This document shows, piece by piece, positions 1 to 8,868 of a DNA stretch of 64,000 nt. The notes below the pieces were generated by a model. The model was not told the DNA's origin, searched no databases, and saw only the letters and a list, made by a program, of their open reading frames with translations. Both the position numbers and the translations under genes were made by a program. Source of the stretch: Streptomyces sp. R41 (lineage in GTDB: Bacteria > Actinomycetota > Actinomycetes > Streptomycetales > Streptomycetaceae); contig NZ_CP163443.1 of NCBI RefSeq assembly GCF_041053055.1, positions 3,720,001 to 3,784,000 of the forward strand, given 5' to 3'. Positions within the stretch are counted from its first letter, which is position 1. Every line of letters begins with the position of its first letter.

Positions 1-1162
1 GTTCGGCCTGGTAACCGTCCCAGGCGTCGTAGTACCAGAGCTTGCCCTCGCCGACCTGGAGGTCGGTCTCGGCCATCATGATCTGAGAGGCGATCAGGTT
101 CCAGCGGGTCGGCGACTTGTGCAGGCCGTCCAGCAGCCAGTCCTTCTGCTCGGCGCCGAGCATGGTGAGCGAGGGGTCCTCGGCGCCCGCCTGGCTGGTC
201 GCCTGGTTGCTGCGGAACTGCCGGGTGTCCAGGACGTTGAGGCGGGCGAGGCGTCCGAAGTCGAGCCGGCGGTACATCTGGATGTGCGGCCCGTTCGGGA
301 TCGCGCCGGCGCGGACCGGCATGTGCTCGTAGTACGCCTGGTAGGCGGCGGTCAGCCGGGCGACGAAGGCGTCGTGCGTCTGCTTGTCGGGGTCCTGCGG
401 GATCTCGCCGGCGAAGTCGTTGTCGACCTCGTGGTCGTCGAAGGTGACCACCCAGGGGGCATTGGCGTGCATCGCCGCGAGGTGCGGATCGGTGCGGTAC
501 TGCGCGTAGCGGTTGCGGTACTGGACGAGGGTGTACGGCTCGTCGCTGCCCTCGTGCTTGCGTACGGCGGTGGCCGACGGCTTGGACTCGTAGATGTAGT
601 CCCCGACGAAGAGCACGAAGTCCGGATCCTGGTCGAGCATGTCGGCGTACGGCGTGAAGTAGCCGTTCTGCCAGTTCTGGCAGGAGGCGAGAGCGACCCG
701 CAGAGAGCCGCCCGAGCTGTACGGGGGCGGTGCGGTACGGGTGCGGCCGGTCGGCGAGAGCTGTCCCTCGGCGCGGAAGCGGTACCAGTACCGGCGGTCG
801 GGGCGCAGCCCGCGGACGTCGACGTGCACGCTGTGCCCGTACTCGGACCGCGCCTGGGCGGTGCCGCGGCGCACAGGCTTCCGGAAGCGGCTGTCCTCGG
901 AGATCTCCCAGTCGACCGACACCGTGCGGTCGGGCATGCCGCCGCCGTTCAGGGGATCGGGCGCGAGTCGGGTCCACAGCACGATGCCGTCGGGCAGCGG
1001 GTCACCGGAGGCGACACCGAGCGTGAACACGCCGTCGGGCAGCGGTGTTTCGGCAGCGCGCGCGGCACTGGGCAGCCAGAGCTGGGCGGAGGCGGCCGCG
1101 CCGAGCACGGCGGCCCCGGCGGTGAGAAAGCGGCGTCGATCGCGTGAGACTGCTCCGGACAT
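1..1162 (-). CDS. PhoD-like alkaline phosphatase, Tat-exported (C-terminus outside window)
   Basis: This is the N-terminal 387 residues of a secreted phosphodiesterase/alkaline phosphatase of the PhoD family, which releases phosphate from organic esters outside the cell. The start is ATG at 1162. A twin-arginine signal (SRDRRRFL, residues 6-13) is followed by an Ala-rich hydrophobic segment ending near ARA-AE at about residue 40. The mature part begins with the PhoD N-terminal Ig-like domain (FTLGVASGDPLPDGIVLWTRL), then the metallophosphatase start (LRVALASCQNW, and FVLFVGDYIYES with metal-binding Asp). The stop lies beyond position 1. A candidate promoter lies about 80 bp upstream. The family is usually phosphate-regulated by PhoP; I saw no convincing PHO box. 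Confidence 0.92.
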   Translation of the reverse strand, partial: MSGAVSRDRRRFLTAGAAVLGAAASAQLWLPSAARAAETPLPDGVFTLGVASGDPLPDGIVLWTRLAPDPLNGGGMPDRTVSVDWEISEDSRFRKPVRRGTAQARSEYGHSVHVDVRGLRPDRRYWYRFRAEGQLSPTGRTRTAPPPYSSGGSLRVALASCQNWQNGYFTPYADMLDQDPDFVLFVGDYIYESKPSATAVRKHEGSDEPYTLVQYRNRYAQYRTDPHLAAMHANAPWVVTFDDHEVDNDFAGEIPQDPDKQTHDAFVARLTAAYQAYYEHMPVRAGAIPNGPHIQMYRRLDFGRLARLNVLDTRQFRSNQATSQAGAEDPSLTMLGAEQKDWLLDGLHKSPTRWNLIASQIMMAETDLQVGEGKLWYYDAWDGYQAE

Positions 1163-1243
1163 CGGCGAACTCCCTTGCCTCGGTGGCCCCTTGGACACCG
1201 GGAAGCTCACACGGCGCAGCAGCCCGCTCGTTGAACAGAACGC

Positions 1244-1271
1244 ATCGTAGGCATGACAAATGCACGAGCAA
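1244..1271 (-). promoter_or_regulatory. Candidate promoter of the PhoD-like gene
   Basis: Read on the minus strand, TTGCTC, a 16-bp spacer and TACGAT fit a principal-sigma (HrdB-like) promoter about 80 bp upstream of the ATG at 1162. This is a motif match only. Confidence 0.4.
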
Positions 1272-1296
1272 CGAACGACCCGCCGCGACAGGGAGA

Positions 1297-1333
1297 TTTT
1301 GGCGAAACTCCAGTCATTCTTTGGCGAAACTCC
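1297..1333. repeat. Two direct repeats of GGCGAAACTCC spaced 22 bp
   Basis: The 11-mer GGCGAAACTCC, preceded by a T run, begins at 1301 and again at 1323. The two copies sit two helical turns apart, upstream of the PhoD promoter and just past the end of the FG-GAP remnant. The spacing would suit a dimeric regulator, but nothing else supports a function. Confidence 0.45.
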
Positions 1334-1361
1334 CCCGCGTCGCAGCGGGCTTGATGGCACG

Positions 1362-1706
1362 TCAGTAGGCGAAGCCCTGACCCGGCCGGGCGCCCGCCGC
1401 CACCGTGCCCAGCGTGCCCGCACCGAAGGTGTACGAGCCGGTCGGGATGACGCCGGACGCAGTGGATTTGAACGCCCACACCGAACCGGCGTTCGTGTTC
1501 TCACCGGGGGCACCGACGGCGAGTTCGGCACGTCCGTCGCGGTTGGCGTCGATCAGCCGGGTGGCCGAGCCGAAGACGTCCTGGTTCTCGGCGGTGCCGG
1601 GCACCCCGGCGCTGTTCGCGATCGGGACGGCGGTGGCGGTCGTGGCGAACAGGGTGATCGCTACGACGGTCGCGCGCCGGGTTCTCGGCAGGGCAGGCTC
1701 GGACAC
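1362..1706 (-). pseudogene. FG-GAP repeat (integrin-like) secreted protein, internally deleted
   Basis: The 114-residue frame starts with a signal peptide (RRATVVAITLFATTATAVPIA) and then runs into one FG-GAP/calcium-binding blade (LIDANRDGRAELAVGAPGENTNAGSVWAFK) and a C-terminal tail (FGAGTLGTVAAGARPGQGFAY). Family members carry about seven such blades and are 400-500 residues long, so most of the propeller is missing. This looks like an internal deletion that kept the reading frame. It could still be expressed as a small secreted protein, but a working beta-propeller is not possible. Confidence 0.65.
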
Positions 1707-1861
1707 GTCGACTTCGGGCGTCTGGAAGCAAGTCGGGCGCGAAGAGGAAGATCCTCATCCGCGCCCACTACGGCTTGCGGCCCGCCTGGTCGGTTGCCCT
1801 GCCCATGCCGTGGATTGCCCTGGCGTTCACTTGGGGCGGCGGCTGAGTGGGGGCTGGGGGT

Positions 1862-1978
1862 GGGTTTTTCGCCCCCTCCGCCCCTGCCCGTCCCGTACCT
1901 GGGGGCTGCGCCCCCAGACCCCCTAAAAGACTGCGCAGTTCCCCGCGCCCCCAAGTGGGGCGCGGGGAACTGCGCGAC
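1862..1978. repeat. Dispersed GC-rich intergenic repeat, copy 1 (terminator-like palindrome)
   Basis: The order is: a TTTTTCGCCCCCTCCGCCCC block, a short hairpin (GGGGGCTGCGCCCCC), an AAAAGA spacer, then a palindrome at 1933-1975 whose 19-bp arms (GCGCAGTTCCCCGCGCCCC) pair perfectly around a 5-base loop. It lies 60 bp past the obg stop, so it is probably the obg terminator. The rest of 1707-2037 holds no gene. Further copies are at 33061, 42805 and 61311, with partial ones at 40674 and 51619. Confidence 0.85.
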
Positions 1979-2037
1979 AAGCCCTCACGGGTAGGGGCCA
2001 GGGCGAAAAACCGCCCCCCAGCCCCACCGACCCGCCC

Positions 2038-3474
2038 CTAGAACGGCTCGAAGTCGTCGTACTCCTTCTCCGCCTCGTCCCGCTCCGCCTGCTTGTCCCG
2101 GCGACGCTGGGCGGCGGGCCGCGGCGCGTCGAACCGGTGGTCCTCACCACGGCGACCGAGCATCTCCGCACCGGCCATGACCGTCGGCTCCCAGTCGAAG
2201 ACGACCGCGTTCTCCTCGGGGCCGATGGCGACGCCGTCACCCGTGCGGGCGCCCGCCTTCATCAGCTCTTCCTCGACGCCGAGGCGGTTGAGGCGGTCGG
2301 CGAGGTAGCCGACGGCCTCGTCGTTGTTGAAGTCGGTCTGACGGACCCAGCGTTCGGGCTTCTCACCGCGCACGCGGAAGAGGCCGTCCTCCTCCTGGAC
2401 CACGGTGAAGCCGGCGTCGTCGACCGCCTTCGGGCGGATGACGATCCGGGTCGCCTCCTCCTTGGGCTTGGCGGCCCGCGCCTGCCCGACCAGCTCGGCG
2501 AGCGCGAAGGACAGCTCCTTGAGGCCCGTGTGCGCGACCGCGGACACCGCGAAGACGCGGTAACCGCGCGCCTCCAGGTCCGGACGGACCATCTCGGCCA
2601 GGTCCTTGCCGTCCGGCACGTCGATCTTGTTGAGGACGACGACGCGCGGCCGGTTGTCGAGACCGCCGTACTGCTTCAGCTCCTCCTCGATGATGTCGAG
2701 GTCGGAGACGGGGTCGCGGTCGGACTCCAGAGTCGCGGTGTCCAGGACGTGGACCAGGACGCTGCAGCGCTCGACGTGGCGGAGGAACTCCAGGCCGAGG
2801 CCCTTGCCCTGGCTCGCGCCGGGAATGAGTCCGGGCACGTCGGCGATCGTGTAGACGGTCTCGCCGGCGGTCACGACACCCAGGTTGGGGACGAGAGTCG
2901 TGAACGGGTAGTCCGCGATCTTCGGCTTGGCGGCCGACAGGACCGAGATGAGCGACGACTTGCCGGCGCTCGGGTAGCCGACCAGGGCCACGTCCGCGAC
3001 CGTCTTCAGCTCAAGGACGATGTCCTGCAGGTCCCCGGGCACGCCGAGCAGCGCGAAGCCGGGCGCCTTGCGACGGGCCGAGGCCAGCGCCGCGTTGCCG
3101 AGGCCCCCACGGCCGCCCTGCGCGGCGACGTACGACGTGCCGTGGCCGACGAGGTCCGCGAGCACGTTGCCCGCCCCGTCGAGCACGACCGTGCCGTCCG
3201 GCACCGGCAGGATCAGGTCCTGGCCGTCCTTGCCGGAACGGTTGCCGCCCTCGCCGGGCTTGCCGTTGGTGGCGCTGCGGTGCGGTTTGTGGTGGTAGTC
3301 GAGCAGCGTGGTGACGGACTGGTCGACGACCAGCATCACGTCACCGCCACGGCCGCCGTTGCCGCCATCGGGGCCGCCCAGCGGCTTGAACTTCTCCCGG
3401 TGTACGGAGGCACAGCCGTGGCCTCCGCTACCCGCGGCGACATGCAGCTCGACGCGGTCCACGAAGGTGGTCAT
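2038..3474 (-). CDS. obg: Obg/CgtA GTPase
   Basis: This essential ribosome-associated GTPase acts in 50S maturation, and in Streptomyces Obg also affects the onset of differentiation. The 478 residues show the Gly-rich N-terminal Obg fold ([14 protein letters not shown]), the G domain with P-loop GYPSAGKSS (166-174), DVPGLI (212-217), NKID (282-285) and SAVAHTG, and a C-terminal OCT domain with an acidic tail. I chose the ATG at 3474 over one 18 bp upstream because a GGAGGC ribosome-binding site (3482-3487) lies 7 nt before it and [12 protein letters not shown] is the family N-terminus. It follows rpmA on the same strand, but a hairpin and a repeat-rich leader separate them. Confidence 0.98.
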   Translation of the reverse strand: MTTFVDRVELHVAAGSGGHGCASVHREKFKPLGGPDGGNGGRGGDVMLVVDQSVTTLLDYHHKPHRSATNGKPGEGGNRSGKDGQDLILPVPDGTVVLDGAGNVLADLVGHGTSYVAAQGGRGGLGNAALASARRKAPGFALLGVPGDLQDIVLELKTVADVALVGYPSAGKSSLISVLSAAKPKIADYPFTTLVPNLGVVTAGETVYTIADVPGLIPGASQGKGLGLEFLRHVERCSVLVHVLDTATLESDRDPVSDLDIIEEELKQYGGLDNRPRVVVLNKIDVPDGKDLAEMVRPDLEARGYRVFAVSAVAHTGLKELSFALAELVGQARAAKPKEEATRIVIRPKAVDDAGFTVVQEEDGLFRVRGEKPERWVRQTDFNNDEAVGYLADRLNRLGVEEELMKAGARTGDGVAIGPEENAVVFDWEPTVMAGAEMLGRRGEDHRFDAPRPAAQRRRDKQAERDEAEKEYDDFEPF

Positions 3475-3521
3475 GGGGGGTGCCTCCAGCACTTCGGTTA
3501 CTTCGGTCCCGTACGGAAAGG

Positions 3522-3606
3522 TCTCGCGTACGGATGCGTACGCAATGTCTCGTGTACGGATGCGTACGGAATGTCTTGCGTACGGAATGTCTCTTGCGTA
3601 CTGCGT
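3522..3606. repeat. Imperfect tandem repeats around GCGTACGGAATGTCT in the obg leader
   Basis: Four degenerate copies of TGCGTACGGAATGTCT or its relatives (CGGATGCGTACGCAATGTCT, CGGATGCGTACGGAATGTCT, TGCGTACGGAATGTCT, TTGCGTACTGCGT) lie between rpmA and obg. Each contains the palindrome CGTACG or a near form. They are 50-130 bp upstream of the obg start, where a promoter or operator is expected. Confidence 0.7.
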
Positions 3607-3625
3607 CTACTAACAACACGCGAAA

Positions 3626-3663
3626 GGCGGACCCGCCTTCCCGATCGGGAAGTGAGGTCCGCC
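3626..3663 (-). terminator. Hairpin after rpmA
   Basis: An inverted repeat with arms GGCGGACC/GGTCCGCC and an inner stem CTTCCCGA/TCGGGAAG starts 46 bp past the rpmA stop. It has no U tract, as is usual for high-GC terminators. It would separate rplU-rpmA transcripts from obg or reduce read-through. Confidence 0.65.
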
Positions 3664-3709
3664 TCGCGAAGAACTCTGTTCTACGGAGCCTGTGTCCTGA
3701 GGGGACTGA

Positions 3710-3964
3710 TCAGGCGACCGGAACGATGTTCACGACCTTGCGGCCACGGTGGGTACCGAACTCCACCGCACCGGCGTCAAGGGCGAACAGCGTGTCGTCC
3801 TTGCCACGGCCGACGCCGTTGCCCGGGTGGAAGTGGGTACCGCGCTGGCGGACCAGGATCTCACCGGCGTTGACGACCTGACCGCCGAAGCGCTTCACGC
3901 CGAGCCGCTGAGCATTGGAGTCGCGACCGTTCCGAGTGGACGATGCGCCCTTCTTGTGTGCCAT
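3710..3964 (-). CDS. rpmA: 50S ribosomal protein L27
   Basis: This is an 84-residue basic protein of the large subunit near the peptidyl-transferase centre. The sequence begins [21 protein letters not shown] and contains [22 protein letters not shown], both diagnostic of L27. The N-terminus has no cleavable extension, unlike Firmicutes L27. It lies 14 bp after rplU in one operon, with obg following. Confidence 0.98.
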   Translation of the reverse strand: MAHKKGASSTRNGRDSNAQRLGVKRFGGQVVNAGEILVRQRGTHFHPGNGVGRGKDDTLFALDAGAVEFGTHRGRKVVNIVPVA

Positions 3965-3978
3965 CTCTCCTCAGTCCC

Positions 3979-4299
3979 TTACTTCGCAGCCGCGGGGATC
4001 TCAGTGACCTTGATCGCCGTGTACTGCTGGCGGTGGCCCTGACGACGGCGGTAGCCGGTCTTGTTCTTGTAGCGAAGGATGTCGATCTTCGCGCCCTTGT
4101 GGTGGTCCACGACCTCGGCCTGGACCTTGATACCGGCCAGCACCCACGGGTCGCTGGTCACGGCGTCGCCGTCGACAACGAGCAGGGTCGAGAGCTCGAC
4201 CGTGTCGCCAACCTTGGCAGTGGAAATCTTGTCAACCTCAACGATGTCGCCGACAGCAACCTTGTGCTGGCGACCACCGCTGCGCACGATGGCGTACAC
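3979..4299 (-). CDS. rplU: 50S ribosomal protein L21
   Basis: This 106-residue large-subunit protein opens with [18 protein letters not shown], the L21 signature, and ends in [20 protein letters not shown]. The length is normal. The start codon is GTG, preceded by a purine-rich GAGAGAGAGA. It is first in the rplU-rpmA operon, with a 290-bp region upstream that holds the rne terminator and a candidate promoter. Confidence 0.98.
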   Translation of the reverse strand: MYAIVRSGGRQHKVAVGDIVEVDKISTAKVGDTVELSTLLVVDGDAVTSDPWVLAGIKVQAEVVDHHKGAKIDILRYKNKTGYRRRQGHRQQYTAIKVTEIPAAAK

Positions 4300-4437
4300 G
4301 CGGATCTCTCTCTCGCTCGGAACGGAATCCCCGCAGTCCAGCCGCGCGCTTGCGCGAACGGCCTCTCCCGAAGCGCCGAGCGCCGGGAGGAAGAGGTTTA
4401 CGGGAATGCGGCGCGTCTATGGACACGCCGACGGTCA

Positions 4438-4467
4438 AGGTTACGGGGCCACGACCGAAAGGGTCAA
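4438..4467 (-). promoter_or_regulatory. Candidate promoter for rplU-rpmA
   Basis: On the minus strand TTGACC, an 18-bp spacer and TAACCT lie about 140 bp before rplU. The -35 match is good and the -10 fair. Other parts of 4300-4505 show no gene. Confidence 0.4.
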
Positions 4468-4505
4468 ACCAGGCCGGGCCCCACAGGTGTGCCACCGGTC
4501 ACGCC

Positions 4506-4545
4506 GACACCCCCGGCCCTGCGAATCCGCAGGACAGGGGGCGTC
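4506..4545 (-). terminator. Terminator downstream of rne
   Basis: A hairpin with arms of about 17 bp (14 paired) around AATC starts 45 bp past the rne stop. It separates rne from rplU. Confidence 0.6.
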
Positions 4546-4590
4546 GGTCGAGCCGGATTCCGGAGCGCTCGCGCGCCCGGAGACGGTGGC

Positions 4591-7500
4591 TCAGCCCTCG
4601 TCGGTCGAAGCCGAGACGGAGGACAGGGTCTGCTCCGCCGCCGCGGTCTTCTTCGCCGTCGCCTTGGTGGCCGCGGCCTTCTTCGCGGTCACCTTCTTGG
4701 CCGTGGCCTTCTTGGCGGCCGTCTTCTTGGCAGCGGTCTTCTTGGTGGCGGCCTTCTTCGCCGTCACCTTCTTGGCCGTCTTACGGGCGGCCGCCTTCTT
4801 GGCGGCGGCCGGAGCCTCGGACTCGGCCGCGTCGGCCGTCTCGACGACCTCCGCCGGCTCGACGACCTCGGCCGTCTCCACGGACGCCGTCGCCGACGGG
4901 ACGACCACGACGGCCGCCTCCTCGGACGCGGTGGGCGCGGTGGCCTTGCGGACGGCTCGGCGGCGCGGACGGGCCGGGGCGGCGCTCTCGGCGGGCGCCT
5001 CGGCGGCAGGCTCGACCACGGGCTCGGGCTTCGGCTCGACGACCTCCGAGGCGACCTCGGGGGCGGCTTCCGGCACGGAAACCGGCTCCGTGACCGTCAC
5101 CACGGCCTCTTCCGCCACCTTCGGCGAACCGGCCGGGGCCGACACCTTGCGGGTCGCACGGCGGCGCGTACGGCCCTTGGGAGCGGCCTCCTCCTGTACG
5201 GGGGCCTCCGCGACCGCGGGTGCCTCGGGCGCCTCGACGACCGGGTCCTCGACCGCGACAGGCTCGGACTCGGCGGCCTCCCGCGACTTGAGGGCCCGCT
5301 CGGCGCGCTCCTCACGCTTCGTCGGAGGACGCCCCTCAGCCTTCGGCGCACCGGCCGGAGCCGACGCGCGCCGGGTCGCCCGGCGCCGCGAACGGCCACG
5401 GGTGGCCGCGGCCTCCGCCTCGGCGGCGCTGCCGTACAGCTCCTCGTCCGGCTCGAACTCGGGCGCGGGCAGCGCGGTGGGCTCGGCGGCCTCGGCAGCC
5501 ACCTCGGCCTCGGTCTCCACCTCGATGACCTCGGCGGCTTCGGCAGCCTCGGTCGTCTCCGACGCCACGGCCTCGTGCTCGTGCTCGAGCGGCTGCTCAG
5601 CGCCGCCACGGCCGCGCTTCTTGCGCTTGCCGCCGCCTCCGACGGAGGTCGGCTGCTCCATGTGCACGATGACGCCGCGGCCGTTGCAGTGGACGCAGGT
5701 CTCGGAGAAGGACTCCAGCAGGCCCTGCCCGACGCGCTTGCGCGTCATCTGCACCAGACCCAGCGACGTCACTTCCGCCACCTGGTGCTTCGTACGGTCG
5801 CGTCCCAGGCATTCCAGGAGGCGCCGCAGCACCAGGTCCCGGTTGGACTCCAGGACCATGTCGATGAAGTCGATGACGACGATGCCGCCCAGGTCGCGCA
5901 GCCGCAGCTGGCGCACGATCTCCTCGGCCGCTTCCAAGTTGTTCCTGGTCACGGTCTCTTCGAGGTTGCCGCCCTGACCGGTGAACTTGCCGGTGTTGAC
6001 GTCGATCACGACCATGGCTTCGGTCTTGTCGATCACCAGCGAACCGCCGCTCGGCAGCCAGACCTTGCGGTCCAGCGCCTTCATCAGCTGCTCGTCGATC
6101 CGGTACGTCGCGAAGACGTCGACCTCGGAGGTCCACCTCGACAGCCGGTCGGCCAGGTCGGGCGCGACATGCGCGACGTACCCGTGGATGGTCTCCCACG
6201 CCTCGTCGCCGCTCACGATGACCTTGGAGAAGTCCTCGTTGAAGATGTCGCGGACGACTCGGACGGTCATGTCCGGCTCGCCGTACAGCAGCGTCGGAGC
6301 GTTGCCGTTCTTCGCCTTCTTCTGGATGTCCTCCCACTGCGCCTGCAGTCGCTCGACATCGCGGCGCAGCTCGTCCTCGCTCGCGCCCTCGGCGGCGGTG
6401 CGCACGATGACGCCCGCGTCCTCGGGGACGATCTTCTTGAGGATGGTCTTCAGACGCGCGCGCTCGGTGTCGGGCAGCTTGCGGCTGATGCCGGTCATCG
6501 AGCCCTCGGGCACGTAGACCAGGTAGCGGCCGGGGAGGGAGACCTGGCTGGTGAGGCGGGCGCCCTTGTGACCGATCGGGTCCTTGGTGACCTGCACGAG
6601 GACCGACTGGCCGGACTTCAGCGCGGACTCGATGCGGCGCGGCCCGTTGGCCATGCCCAGCGCCTCGAAGTTGACCTCACCTGCGTAGAGCACCGCGTTG
6701 CGGCCCTTGCCGATGTCGATGAAGGCGGCCTCCATCGACGGCAGCACGTTCTGGACCTTGCCCAGGTAGACGTTGCCGACGTACGAGGTCGACTGCTCCT
6801 TGTTGACGTAGTGCTCGACGAGCACGTTGTCTTCCAGGACGCCGATCTGGGTGCGCTCGCCGCTCTGGCGGACGACCATCACACGCTCGACGGCCTCGCG
6901 GCGGGCCAGGAACTCGGCCTCGGTGATGATCGGGACGCGGCGACGGCCCTGCTCGCGCCCTTCACGACGACGCTGCTTCTTCGCTTCGAGGCGGGTCGAG
7001 CCCTTGATGGACTGCACCTCGTCCGTGCCGTCGCCGGGCCGCTCGTCCTTCTTGCCGCGCGGCTCGCGGACCTTGACGACGGTGCGCTCGGGGTCGTTCT
7101 CGCCGGGCTCGACGTCGGTGCCGGAGTCACCGGCGCGACGACGGCGACGACGACGGCGACGGCTGCTGCTGGAGCCGGAACCGCCCGACTCCTCGCGCTC
7201 CTCGGCCTCCTCGGCGTCTTCCTCGGCCTGCTCGGCGGTGTCCTCGGCGTCCTGCGCGGCCTGCTCGGCGGCGTACTCGTCCTCGCCCGCCTCGCCGTCC
7301 GTCTCTGCGGACTCGCCACGGCGACGGCGACGGCCGCCACGACGGCGACGGCGACGGGAGCCCGCGGACTCCTCCTCGCCCTCGTCACCCTCGACGGCGT
7401 CCTCGGCGGACTCGGCGTCCTCGGCCTCTTCGGCGGCCTCCGCGGTCACGGCCGCGGGCTCCTCCTCGACGGCCCGGCGACGCCGGCGACGGCGCGGCCC

Positions 7501-8607
7501 GGTCTCCTCCTGGACGACCTCGGCGGCCTCTGCGGCCTCGGGGGCCACAGCGGCCGCAGCGGGCTCGGTGACCTCCGCGACCTCCTCAGCCGCCTCGGCG
7601 GCAGCCGCTGCGGCGGCGCGCTCGGGAGTCTGGAACATCGGCTCGGTGAACACGGGCGCCTGGAACACGGCGACGGCGGGACGCTTGGGCCGCTGCGCGG
7701 ACTCGGCTTCCTTCGGCGCGGGCGCGGAGAAACCGACGGCGGCCTTGCGGGTGGCACGGCGGCGCGTACGACGCGGGGCGCCGTCCTCGGCGGCCTCGGT
7801 ATCGGCGCTCTCGGTGCTCTCGGTGGGCTTGTTCTCGCTGGTCACGGGCGCCTCCACACGCTCGTCGGCGGCGTCGCCCTCGGGCGCACCGGCGGGCGCG
7901 GAGACGCGCCGGGTGGCACGACGACGGGTGGTGCGGCGGGGTGCGGCTTCCTCGACGGCGGCGGGGGCCTCGGCGGACACGTCGGCGCTCACAGGCTCCT
8001 CGACCGCCTCAGCCGTCGCCACGGCCTCACCGGCCTCGACGATCTCGGCCGCCTTGGGTGCCCCGGTCGGCGCCGAGGCGCGACGGGTCGCACGACGACG
8101 CGTACGACCGGCGGGCGCGGTCTCCTCCACGGCGGCGGGGGCGGGGGTCTCAGCGGGGGTCTCTTCGACCTCGGTCGCGACCTCGGCCTCGGCCGGAACC
8201 GCGGGCACCACGGTCTCAGCGGCCTCGGCCGTCTCGGGCGCACCGGTGGGTGCGGAGACGCGGCGGGTGGCACGACGACGCGTACGACGCGGGGCGGCTT
8301 CCTCGGTCTCGGCCACGGGCGCCGGGGTCTCGACGACCGCGGCGGTCTCTTCAGCCTCAGCCGCCGCTACGGCCTCAGCGGCCTCTTCCGTCTCGACGAC
8401 CTCGGCGTGCACGGAGGTCTCGTCCTGCGCGAGGGGGGACGCCACGGCCGGTATGGCCGGCGCGGTGGTCTCGGCCGCGGCCTCGGAGGCGGCGGCCGGC
8501 GGACCTGCGGGGCGCGACGCCGCACGGCGGCGGCGCCGCGGCGGCAGGGTGTCGCTCGGGGTGTTGTTGTTTTCGGAACCCTCAGTGGGTTCGGTCGGCT
8601 CGAGCAT
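4591..8607 (-). CDS. rne: Ribonuclease E/G family endoribonuclease (RNase ES type)
   Basis: This single-strand-specific endoribonuclease for RNA processing and decay has 1338 residues from ATG 8607, chosen for the GGGAG 10 nt before it and the MLEPTEPTEGSENN start. The catalytic core is in the middle. It has an S1-like part (YVGNVYLGKVQNVLPSMEAAFIDIG), the DNase-I-like active-site Asp motifs VVIDVNTGKF and IVVIDFIDM, and the zinc-link CVHC. Long Ala/Glu/Arg-rich arms lie on both sides, as in Streptomyces RNase ES, whose arms bind polynucleotide phosphorylase. The arms carry about seven copies of an RRRATRR-SAP-GAP motif. The tail is a histone-H1-like Lys/Ala stretch (AKKTAAKK repeats). It follows the TIGR03936 gene on the same strand. 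Confidence 0.96.
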   Translation of the reverse strand: MLEPTEPTEGSENNNTPSDTLPPRRRRRAASRPAGPPAAASEAAAETTAPAIPAVASPLAQDETSVHAEVVETEEAAEAVAAAEAEETAAVVETPAPVAETEEAAPRRTRRRATRRVSAPTGAPETAEAAETVVPAVPAEAEVATEVEETPAETPAPAAVEETAPAGRTRRRATRRASAPTGAPKAAEIVEAGEAVATAEAVEEPVSADVSAEAPAAVEEAAPRRTTRRRATRRVSAPAGAPEGDAADERVEAPVTSENKPTESTESADTEAAEDGAPRRTRRRATRKAAVGFSAPAPKEAESAQRPKRPAVAVFQAPVFTEPMFQTPERAAAAAAAEAAEEVAEVTEPAAAAVAPEAAEAAEVVQEETGPRRRRRRRAVEEEPAAVTAEAAEEAEDAESAEDAVEGDEGEEESAGSRRRRRRGGRRRRRGESAETDGEAGEDEYAAEQAAQDAEDTAEQAEEDAEEAEEREESGGSGSSSSRRRRRRRRRAGDSGTDVEPGENDPERTVVKVREPRGKKDERPGDGTDEVQSIKGSTRLEAKKQRRREGREQGRRRVPIITEAEFLARREAVERVMVVRQSGERTQIGVLEDNVLVEHYVNKEQSTSYVGNVYLGKVQNVLPSMEAAFIDIGKGRNAVLYAGEVNFEALGMANGPRRIESALKSGQSVLVQVTKDPIGHKGARLTSQVSLPGRYLVYVPEGSMTGISRKLPDTERARLKTILKKIVPEDAGVIVRTAAEGASEDELRRDVERLQAQWEDIQKKAKNGNAPTLLYGEPDMTVRVVRDIFNEDFSKVIVSGDEAWETIHGYVAHVAPDLADRLSRWTSEVDVFATYRIDEQLMKALDRKVWLPSGGSLVIDKTEAMVVIDVNTGKFTGQGGNLEETVTRNNLEAAEEIVRQLRLRDLGGIVVIDFIDMVLESNRDLVLRRLLECLGRDRTKHQVAEVTSLGLVQMTRKRVGQGLLESFSETCVHCNGRGVIVHMEQPTSVGGGGKRKKRGRGGAEQPLEHEHEAVASETTEAAEAAEVIEVETEAEVAAEAAEPTALPAPEFEPDEELYGSAAEAEAAATRGRSRRRATRRASAPAGAPKAEGRPPTKREERAERALKSREAAESEPVAVEDPVVEAPEAPAVAEAPVQEEAAPKGRTRRRATRKVSAPAGSPKVAEEAVVTVTEPVSVPEAAPEVASEVVEPKPEPVVEPAAEAPAESAAPARPRRRAVRKATAPTASEEAAVVVVPSATASVETAEVVEPAEVVETADAAESEAPAAAKKAAARKTAKKVTAKKAATKKTAAKKTAAKKATAKKVTAKKAAATKATAKKTAAAEQTLSSVSASTDEG

Positions 8608-8868
8608 GCGGGTGGATCTCCCGTCAGGCTCCCGGGCGCCGCGCCTGGTCCGGCAGTGCCGGTGACGTCCGCGGCTCGCGCGATGCGCGGTGCCGCCGTC
8701 CGGGGCGCGGGCGCCGCACGGGAGCTCTCTGTGTCCTGTCTCACCGGTTCCGTACGCCATGTGTGCGTACGGCCTGGCGAAAGTCTTCTGGTCGGTGCGC
8801 TGCCCGACCCAGGTGGCTCCCGGATACGAGGGCGGCGCTACGACATCTGTCCTTACGCGGGACCTTCC

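Noticed and set aside
2137..3873. Long plus-strand frame opposite obg and rpmA
   Set aside because: Shadow of obg; no ribosome-binding site or domain.
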